Source: Ruegeria arenilitoris (lineage in GTDB: Bacteria > Pseudomonadota > Alphaproteobacteria > Rhodobacterales > Rhodobacteraceae). From it: a stretch of DNA of 64,000 nucleotides. The notes below the pieces were generated by a model. The model was not told where the DNA came from and made no database searches. It was given only the letters and a program-made list of their open reading frames with translations. Both the position numbers and the translations under genes were made by a program. Positions 57,842 to 64,000 of the stretch are shown here, piece by piece. The stretch is from assembly GCF_013035315.1 (NCBI RefSeq), contig NZ_WQHP01000004.1:186001-250000 (forward strand). The letters run 5' to 3'. Positions within the stretch are counted from its first letter, which is position 1. The number at the start of each line of letters is the position of its first letter.

Positions 57842-59731
57842 ATGAAAGACGTTGATTCGACCAACCTGTCCGCCGACGATTGGGACGAGCTGCACTTCCC
57901 CCGCCCCGAGGAAAACGACTTTGACCGCGTTGTCGAAAGCGCAATTTCCCGCCGTGGGTTCCTGGGTGGCGTTCTGGCGTTTGGCTCGGGCGCGGCCGTG
58001 ATGGGCACTGGCCTACTCAGCTCGACTTCGGCGCAGGCCGCAGAAGCGTCGCGCTTTGCCTTCAAGCCGATCGCTGCACAAACCGACGGCACGGTGCATG
58101 TTCCTGAAGGATACGAATGGAAAGTCATGACGCGCTGGGGCGATCCGCTGTTCTCGGACGCGGACGGCTATGACATCACCGAGGGTGGCCCGGTCGAAAA
58201 ATCGGACCGTATCTTTGGTGAAAATACCGATGGCATGGAGACATTCTCGTTCCAAGGTCACGAGCTGATCGCGATCAACCACGAGTATCCGAACCGCAAG
58301 ATCAACATGCCGGCTGCGCAGGAAGGTGTACCCGCCAACGCTGATGATGTCCTGAAACTGCAGAACATTCAGGGTGTTACCGTGATGGAAATCACCGAAG
58401 GCACAGACGGCTGGTCGGTTGTCAAAGACAGCCCCTTCAACCGCCGCATTCACCACAACACTCCGATGAAAATCGTGGGTCCTGCCGCGGGTCACGACCT
58501 GCTGAAGACCGAGGCTGATCCGACCGGCACCGCGTCTCTGGGCACCATGAACAACTGTGGTGCGGGCAAAACGCCCTGGGGCACGTATCTGACCTGCGAA
58601 GAAAACTTTAACGGCTACTTCGGCTCGTCGGACGAAAACGCCAGCTACGAGCAAGCGGTTGCAGACGGCTTCAAGCGCTACGGCGTCAAAGCCGAAAGCT
58701 GGAACGGGTACGAACTGTTCGATCCGCGTTTCGACACGTCGAAAAACCCCAACGAACCGCACCGCGCGGGCTGGATCGTTGAAATCGACCCGACCAAACC
58801 GGACAGCACTCCGGTCAAGCACACCGGTCTGGGCCGTTTCAAGCACGAGAATGCCGAGGTGACCCTGGCTGCTGATGGCCGCGTGGTTGTCTACATGGGC
58901 GATGATGAGCGGGGCGAGTATCTGTACAAGTTCGTCTCGAACGGCACCTACCAGCCGGGCGGCGAAACCGAGAGCCTGCTGAACGACGGAACGCTTTATG
59001 TCGCCAAGTTCAACGACGACGCCACTGGCGAATGGCTGGCTCTGACCCCGGAAACCACCGGCATGGAAGCAGCTGAGATTTCGATTTTCACCCGTATGGC
59101 GGCCTCCAAGGTCGGCGGCACCACCATGGACCGCCCCGAGTGGGTGGCATCCAGCCCTGTTGCGGTTGAGGCCTATTGCTGCCTGACCAACAACAAGAAC
59201 CGCGGCGTAAAGCCGAATGCTGGCGGTGATGACACGTCTGTCAACGGCCCGAACCCGCGCGAGGCCAATAAGTACGGCCAGATCGTGCGCTGGCGCCCGG
59301 CCAATGACGACCACGCCGCCGAAGGGTTCGACTGGGATCTGTACGTCATGGCAGGCAACCCGACCGTGCACTCGGATGCCCGCGCCGGATCAGCGAATGT
59401 GAACGAGGGTAACCTGTTCAACTCGCCCGATGGCATGGTCATCGACTCGACCGGCCTGATCTGGATCCAGACAGACGGCAATGACGACAACGAGGAAGAC
59501 TTCGCAGGAAGCGGCAACAACCAGATGCTGGTTGGCGATCCGATCACCGGCGAGATTGCGCGCTTCATGACCGGCCCGAACGGCTGTGAAGTCACCGGCC
59601 TGGCCTGGTCCAGCGACCTGCGCACCATGTTTGTCGGAATTCAGCACCCCGGCAGCAACTGGCCCGATGGTGGTACGCCGCGTTCGTCGGTGATCGCCAT
59701 CAAGCGCGCCGATAACGGTCTGGTCGGTTAA
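57842..59731 (+). CDS. phoX: PhoX-family alkaline phosphatase (DUF839)
   Basis: A 629-residue calcium-dependent alkaline phosphatase of the PhoX family. The Tat signal lies near residues 35-65, with the twin-arginine motif SRRGFLGG at 36-43 and cleavage after the AQA near 66. Family motifs include INHEYPNRK (about 146), MNNCGAGKTPWGTYLTCEENFNGYFG (about 236-261), RFKHENAEVT and GLAWSSDLRTMFVGIQHPGSNWPDGG near the end. PhoX releases phosphate from many esters in the periplasm or outside the cell. The ATG at 57842 has AGGAG upstream. A Pho-box-like site sits 55 bases before it. A strong terminator follows. Confidence 0.93.
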   Translation: MKDVDSTNLSADDWDELHFPRPEENDFDRVVESAISRRGFLGGVLAFGSGAAVMGTGLLSSTSAQAAEASRFAFKPIAAQTDGTVHVPEGYEWKVMTRWGDPLFSDADGYDITEGGPVEKSDRIFGENTDGMETFSFQGHELIAINHEYPNRKINMPAAQEGVPANADDVLKLQNIQGVTVMEITEGTDGWSVVKDSPFNRRIHHNTPMKIVGPAAGHDLLKTEADPTGTASLGTMNNCGAGKTPWGTYLTCEENFNGYFGSSDENASYEQAVADGFKRYGVKAESWNGYELFDPRFDTSKNPNEPHRAGWIVEIDPTKPDSTPVKHTGLGRFKHENAEVTLAADGRVVVYMGDDERGEYLYKFVSNGTYQPGGETESLLNDGTLYVAKFNDDATGEWLALTPETTGMEAAEISIFTRMAASKVGGTTMDRPEWVASSPVAVEAYCCLTNNKNRGVKPNAGGDDTSVNGPNPREANKYGQIVRWRPANDDHAAEGFDWDLYVMAGNPTVHSDARAGSANVNEGNLFNSPDGMVIDSTGLIWIQTDGNDDNEEDFAGSGNNQMLVGDPITGEIARFMTGPNGCEVTGLAWSSDLRTMFVGIQHPGSNWPDGGTPRSSVIAIKRADNGLVG

Positions 59732-59745
59732 GCCGAACCAAAACG

Positions 59746-59782
59746 AAACGCCCCCGGCCTTTATGGTTTCGGGGGCGTTTTG
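59746..59782 (+). terminator. Rho-independent terminator after phoX
   Basis: An 11-bp perfect stem (AAACGCCCCCG / CGGGGGCGTTT) closes a 13-base loop and is followed by T. It is 14 bases past the phoX stop and, being symmetric, could also end the convergent TPR gene transcript. Confidence 0.9.
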
Positions 59783-59786
59783 CGTT

Positions 59787-60353
59787 TCAGATTTCCTCGC
59801 CGGGCAATGCCAGCGGCCCGCCCTTTGCCATCAGGTGGCGTTCGGAAAGCCACGGGTTCAATTCCAAAGCCTGAGAGAGAGCCTCGCGCGCTTCATCAAT
59901 GCGCTGAAGGCCCAGCAAGGTCAGTGCGCGACCACTGATCGCTGCCACATGATTGGGTGACAGTTCGATCGCCTTCTCCAGATCAGGCAGGGCAGATTGG
60001 AAATCCTGCCGCAGGTAGTGGGCAAAGGCCCGTTGGTTGTACCCTTCGGCATAGGTTGGGCAATAGGCGATCAGTTTGTCAAAATCCTCGATCGCCCCCA
60101 ACAGGTCCCATGCGTTCCGGCGTGTCATTCCCCGATCCAGCACCGCCTGAGCCTGCTCGTCCGGGGCATCGGTCCAAAACTCCCACAATTGACCAGATAA
60201 GGCACGCGCGTCCTGTTCGGAATTGGCCGATTGGATTTGCGCCAAGACCGCAGACACATCTGCGGTATGATCGGGTGATACGGGGCAGTCCTGAGCATGG
60301 GCCGCAAACGCGGTCAGCACACAAAAGACATGGGCATAAGCTAAGCGTTTCAT
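59787..60353 (-). CDS. Exported tetratricopeptide-repeat protein
   Basis: A 188-residue protein with a Sec signal peptide (MKRLAYAHVFCVLTAFAAHAQ, about residues 1-20) and two to three TPR units in the mature part (AEGYNQRAFAHYLRQDFQSALPDLEKAIELSPN at about 111-143 and AISGRALTLLGLQRIDEAREALSQALELNPW at about 147-177). It is a periplasmic protein-interaction scaffold of unknown partner. Convergent with phoX and downstream of the PutR-like gene on the same strand (30-base gap), with which it might be transcribed. Confidence 0.83.
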   Translation of the reverse strand: MKRLAYAHVFCVLTAFAAHAQDCPVSPDHTADVSAVLAQIQSANSEQDARALSGQLWEFWTDAPDEQAQAVLDRGMTRRNAWDLLGAIEDFDKLIAYCPTYAEGYNQRAFAHYLRQDFQSALPDLEKAIELSPNHVAAISGRALTLLGLQRIDEAREALSQALELNPWLSERHLMAKGGPLALPGEEI

Positions 60354-60383
60354 ACGCCAATGGTGACCCGTGGAGGGCGTTCG

Positions 60384-60872
60384 TCAACCTATCGTATCCA
60401 AAGCACCGGACACGCCGGTTTCCTTCACGGCCTCCATCGCCACGAAGGTAGAGGTGCTGGCGACATGCGGCAGGGATGAGATTTTCTCGGCCAGTACCGC
60501 ACGATATTCCGACATCGAACCGGTGCGGATCTTCAAAAGATAGTCGAAATTTGACGCGATCATATGAGCTTGCTCGATTTCCGGTACTTTGCGAACGGCG
60601 GCGTTGAACTCGGCCAACGCCTTTTCACGCGTGTCGGTCAGGCGGACCTCAACAAAGGCAACGTGATCCAGCCCAAGGCGAATGGGGTCCAGCATGGCCC
60701 GGTATCCAGTAATGATCCCATCGGCCTCAAGACGCTTGACCCGCGCTTGCGTCGGGGACTTGGACAGCCCGATACGCCTTGCAAGGTCCGCGACGGGGAT
60801 GCGGCCATCCTCTGCCAGAATAGTCAGAATTGACCTGTCGAACCGGTCTAACTCCGGAAAGTCTTTTTGCAT
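60384..60872 (-). CDS. putR: Lrp/AsnC-family regulator, PutR type
   Basis: A 162-residue Lrp/AsnC regulator. The HTH spans about residues 10-60 (LDRFDRSILTILAEDGRIPVADLARRIGLSKSPTQARVKRLEADGIITGY). The RAM effector domain follows (HVAFVEVRLTDTREKALAEFNAAVRKVPEIEQAHMIASNFDYLLKIRTGSM). It is divergent from putA, 102 bases away. In Rhodobacter- and Agrobacterium-type organisms, PutR activates putA in response to proline; this gene fits that role. The PutA here has no N-terminal DNA-binding domain, consistent with external regulation. Confidence 0.9.
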   Translation of the reverse strand: MQKDFPELDRFDRSILTILAEDGRIPVADLARRIGLSKSPTQARVKRLEADGIITGYRAMLDPIRLGLDHVAFVEVRLTDTREKALAEFNAAVRKVPEIEQAHMIASNFDYLLKIRTGSMSEYRAVLAEKISSLPHVASTSTFVAMEAVKETGVSGALDTIG

Positions 60873-60974
60873 CGTTTGCGCCCCAAAATTCAGGCTGAAC
60901 GCCTATCATTCTCCTAATTTAAGTCCATCGACCCGGAAAATCGACACTATATTACTCAAAAGACCGGAGGATTT
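60873..60974. promoter_or_regulatory. Divergent putR/putA promoter region
   Basis: This 102-base divergent region is AT-rich around 60905-60955 and ends in CCGGAGG, a strong ribosome binding site four bases before the putA ATG. It must hold both promoters and the PutR site. No clear Lrp-type dyad could be singled out. Confidence 0.5.
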
Positions 60975-63900
60975 ATGTCACACAGCCTGCGCACCCATAT
61001 CGATGGCCAAACCTATGCAGATCAATCTGCCGTCCTTGATGCACTGATCCTGCAAGCTGATCTGAGTGATACCAGTCGCGCCGCAATCTGCGCGGCGGCG
61101 GCGCAATTGGTGCGGGACATCCGGTCCAGCACCTCGCCGGGAATGATGGAGGTCTTTCTGGCCGAATACGGCCTGTCCACAGACGAAGGGGTCGCGCTGA
61201 TGTGCTTGGCCGAAGCACTGCTGCGGGTTCCTGATGCCGATACGATCGACGCGCTGATCGAAGATAAGATCGCGCCGTCCGACTGGGGGAAACACCTTGG
61301 GCAATCGTCGTCCTCTTTGGTCAATGCATCCACCTGGGCGCTGATGCTGACTGGCAAAGTGCTCGACGAAGACAAGACCTCTCCGGTTGGTGTCTTGCGC
61401 GGTGCAATCAAGCGGCTGGGCGAACCGGTGATCCGCACCGCCGTCGGGCGCGCGATGAAAGAAATGGGTCGCCAGTTCGTGCTAGGCGAAACGATTCAGT
61501 CCGCCATGGACCGCGCCAGCGGGATGGAGGCCAAGGGCTACACTTATTCCTATGACATGCTGGGCGAAGCCGCCCGGACCGAAGCAGATGCCGCGCGTTA
61601 TCACCTGTCTTACTCGCGGGCGATTGCGGCCATTGCCGAGGCCTGCACCCACGATGACATCCGCGCCAATCCGGGGATTTCCGTAAAGCTGTCGGCACTG
61701 CATCCACGCTATGAGCTAGCGCAGGAAGACCGTGTGATGGACGAACTGGTGCCGCGGCTGCGCGCACTGGCCCTGCTGGCCAAAGCGGCGGGTATGGGCC
61801 TGAACGTGGACGCCGAAGAGGCCGACCGACTATCGTTGTCCCTGCAGGTCGTTGAGGCGGTAATGACCGAGCCTGCTCTGACCGGCTGGGACGGTTTGGG
61901 CATTGTGGTTCAGGCCTATGGTCCGCGTGCCGGGGTTGTTCTGGATACGTTGTATGAAATGGCTGAACGTCACGACCGCAAACTGATGGTTCGGCTGGTG
62001 AAAGGTGCCTATTGGGATACCGAGATCAAGCGCGCCCAGGTCGAGGGCGTCGATGGCTTCCCCGTGTTCACCCGAAAGGCCGCGACGGATATCTCGTACA
62101 TCGCCAATGCCCGCAAACTGCTGGGCATGACGGACCGGATTTATCCGCAATTCGCCACTCATAACGCGCATACCGTCAGTGCGATCCTGAATATGGCGGA
62201 TGACCAGCCATACGAATTCCAACGCCTGCACGGCATGGGCGAGACCTTGCATCAACTGGTCAAAGATCAAAACAACACGCGCTGCCGGATTTATGCTCCG
62301 GTCGGGGCGCATCGGGATCTGCTGGCCTATCTTGTGCGGCGATTGCTCGAGAACGGGGCGAACTCGTCCTTCGTGAACCAAATCGTGGATGAGACAGTTC
62401 CGCCAGAGGACGTTGCGGCAGATCCGTTCCTGACCCTGAAGGAGCAGACCCGGCCCCTGCCAACTGGCCCAGACCTGTTCCAGCCGGAAAGAAAGAACTC
62501 TAAAGGGTTCGATCTGCACCATACTCCGACGCTGGACAGAATCGATGCCGCGCGGGATGCGTTTCGGGCGCACCATTGGTATGCACAGCCGTTATTGTCC
62601 GGCGATGCAAACCCAGAACAGGATCAAGCCGTTACCAACCCTGCGCAACCGCAGGACCGTCCTGGCGCTGTCGCCCCGGCCAGTGCCGCAGACGTGGAGC
62701 TTGCGCTGGCGACTGCCTCTCCATGGCAAACACCACAAGCAGATCGATCCCGCATCCTGAACGCGGCGGCCGATCTGTATGAGGCACATTTTGGCGAACT
62801 ATTCGCCTTGCTCGCGCGCGAGGCAGGAAAATCCGTTCCCGACGCAGTGGCTGAGCTGCGCGAGGCGGTCGATTTCCTGCGCTACTACGCGGCGAATATC
62901 CCCGAGGCCGAACCGGCAGGCATCTTCACCTGCATCAGCCCGTGGAACTTTCCATTGGCGATTTTCACAGGGCAAATCTCTGCTGCTTTAGCCACTGGAA
63001 ATGCGGTTCTTGCGAAACCCGCGCCACAAACGCCCCTGATCGCTCACCGAGCCGTCCAACTCTTGCATGAAGCTGGTGTCCCCCGCGACACGCTGCAGCT
63101 GCTGCCCGGGGGCCCTGCAGTCGGCGCTGCGCTGACATCAGACCCGCGCGTCTCGGGCGTGGCCTTCACCGGGTCCACTGCGACCGCAATGAAAATCCGC
63201 GCAGCGATGGCCGACAACATGCGCCCCGGCACGCCGCTGATCGCCGAGACCGGCGGTTTGAACGCGATGATCGTGGACAGCACCGCCTTGCCCGAACAAG
63301 CCGTTCAGTCGATCATTGAAAGTGCGTTTCAGTCAGCCGGGCAACGCTGCTCAGCCTTGCGCTGTCTCTATGTACAAGAGGACGTCGCCGATGACCTGCT
63401 CACCATGCTCACCGGTGCGATGGAGGTCCTGCAGCTGGGCGATCCGTGGTTGATCTCAACCGATTGCGGCCCGGTCATCGACGAGGCCGCGCGGCAAGGT
63501 ATCGCAGATCACATCGCAAAGGCGCGGACCGAGGGGCGCGTGCTGAAAGAGATGCCCACACCGCCCGACGGGACGTTCATTGCGCCGACCTTGATCGAAA
63601 TTCCCGGAATCGCGGCGCTGGAGCGTGAGATTTTCGGGCCGGTTCTGCACGTCGCGCGGTTCCAAGCCTCTGACATCGATCAGGTCATCGCGGACATCAA
63701 CGCAACCGGGTACGGATTGACCTTTGGCCTGCACACGCGGATCGACGATCGCGTTCAGCACATCACCGAAGCGGTGCATGCTGGCAATATCTACGTCAAT
63801 CGTAACCAGATCGGAGCAATTGTGGGGTCTCAACCCTTTGGGGGCGAAGGTCTGTCAGGCACCGGCCCCAAGGCGGGCGGACCGAACTACATGACCCGAT

Positions 63901-64000
63901 TCTGCGCCCACAACCGGCAGCAGGTCGACGCGCAATGGGACAACACCATGAGCGAATTGCCAGATGCTCAGGGGTCGCCGGCGCCCACGCAAACCAAATC
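60975..64000 (+). CDS. putA: Bifunctional proline dehydrogenase / L-glutamate-gamma-semialdehyde dehydrogenase PutA (3' end outside window)
   Basis: PutA oxidises proline to glutamate in two steps. About 1008 residues are visible and the frame runs off the right edge without a stop, so the C-terminus is missing. The proline dehydrogenase barrel covers about residues 80-480 (GYTYSYDMLGEAARTEADAARYHLSYSRAI, MVRLVKGAYWDTEIKRAQVEG, ATHNAHTVSAIL). The aldehyde dehydrogenase part begins near 570 (ISPWNFPLAIFTGQISAALATGNAVLAKPAPQTPL), with Glu in LIAETGGLNAMIVD and the catalytic Cys in SAFQSAGQRCSALRCLYVQ. No N-terminal ribbon-helix-helix domain is present, so it is a non-regulatory PutA. The ATG at 60975 follows CCGGAGG. 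Confidence 0.96.
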   Translation, partial: MSHSLRTHIDGQTYADQSAVLDALILQADLSDTSRAAICAAAAQLVRDIRSSTSPGMMEVFLAEYGLSTDEGVALMCLAEALLRVPDADTIDALIEDKIAPSDWGKHLGQSSSSLVNASTWALMLTGKVLDEDKTSPVGVLRGAIKRLGEPVIRTAVGRAMKEMGRQFVLGETIQSAMDRASGMEAKGYTYSYDMLGEAARTEADAARYHLSYSRAIAAIAEACTHDDIRANPGISVKLSALHPRYELAQEDRVMDELVPRLRALALLAKAAGMGLNVDAEEADRLSLSLQVVEAVMTEPALTGWDGLGIVVQAYGPRAGVVLDTLYEMAERHDRKLMVRLVKGAYWDTEIKRAQVEGVDGFPVFTRKAATDISYIANARKLLGMTDRIYPQFATHNAHTVSAILNMADDQPYEFQRLHGMGETLHQLVKDQNNTRCRIYAPVGAHRDLLAYLVRRLLENGANSSFVNQIVDETVPPEDVAADPFLTLKEQTRPLPTGPDLFQPERKNSKGFDLHHTPTLDRIDAARDAFRAHHWYAQPLLSGDANPEQDQAVTNPAQPQDRPGAVAPASAADVELALATASPWQTPQADRSRILNAAADLYEAHFGELFALLAREAGKSVPDAVAELREAVDFLRYYAANIPEAEPAGIFTCISPWNFPLAIFTGQISAALATGNAVLAKPAPQTPLIAHRAVQLLHEAGVPRDTLQLLPGGPAVGAALTSDPRVSGVAFTGSTATAMKIRAAMADNMRPGTPLIAETGGLNAMIVDSTALPEQAVQSIIESAFQSAGQRCSALRCLYVQEDVADDLLTMLTGAMEVLQLGDPWLISTDCGPVIDEAARQGIADHIAKARTEGRVLKEMPTPPDGTFIAPTLIEIPGIAALEREIFGPVLHVARFQASDIDQVIADINATGYGLTFGLHTRIDDRVQHITEAVHAGNIYVNRNQIGAIVGSQPFGGEGLSGTGPKAGGPNYMTRFCAHNRQQVDAQWDNTMSELPDAQGSPAPTQTK

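Noticed and set aside
58013..59371. 452-residue minus-strand frame over phoX
   Set aside because: Antisense shadow of a conserved phosphatase.

Overview
This window looks like chromosomal DNA of an alphaproteobacterium, most likely a marine member of the Rhodobacteraceae (Roseobacter group, Ruegeria-like). The reasons are the GC-rich coding sequence, a betI-betC choline-sulfate locus with a BetI-type operator, the PutA/PutR pair, a PhoX phosphatase behind a Pho-box-like site, several Roseobacter-typical hypothetical families (DUF1127, DUF2927, DUF1326/DUF2182), and a composite intergenic repeat of the kind I associate with this family. Taxonomy and families were assigned by reading the protein sequences; no database search was run. 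Genes are densely packed. I see no insertion sequence, prophage or CRISPR array.

Layout. 0-5 kb: the start of choline sulfatase betC behind its repressor betI, an EamA permease, an arginine-type exporter with its divergent LysR regulator, and an MFS permease. 5-14.5 kb: a YebC-family protein, an SLC13/TrkA_C permease, a class I amidotransferase, a bile-acid-type symporter paired with an FAD dehydrogenase, a YbaY-META envelope protein, a second SLC13/TrkA_C permease and a YmdB-type phosphodiesterase. 14.5-25.5 kb: a DUF333 lipoprotein, formyl-THF cyclo-ligase overlapping mgtE, convergent guanine and 8-oxoguanine deaminases, a histidinol-phosphatase-type enzyme, an XRE regulator, a quinone oxidoreductase, a LysR regulator, a DUF1127 protein, a Bax-inhibitor-1 protein, a small lipoprotein and ribosomal protein L33. 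25.5-36 kb: a TerB-like DUF533 protein, the DUF1326-DUF2182 pair, a GYD protein, RNase P RNA (minus strand), an amidase, an Excalibur lipoprotein, gatCA, a 54-residue exported peptide, DUF4202, a ceramidase-like membrane protein, an MBL-fold hydrolase, tadA and an RluB-type pseudouridine synthase.

The most interesting stretch is 36.0-42.0 kb. Co-oriented genes encode a 29-residue membrane peptide (tentative), an XpaC-like membrane protein, TelA, a DUF2927 lipoprotein, an SPFH protein with a C-terminal GYF-like domain, a small phosphatase-like protein with a C-x4-R loop, and a membrane-anchored double zinc-ribbon protein. I read this as an envelope or toxic-anion stress module. Each family is known, but this assembly is little characterised.

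42-57 kb: a nitroreductase, dtd, glycerate kinase, a CocE-type hydrolase followed by a complete peptide-type ABC importer and a phosphodiesterase, then minus-strand genes for an alpha/beta hydrolase, an acyl-CoA synthetase and an ABC exporter. 57-64 kb: tRNA-Gly(TCC), phoX with a candidate Pho box and a strong terminator, a TPR protein, the PutR-type regulator and a right-truncated putA.
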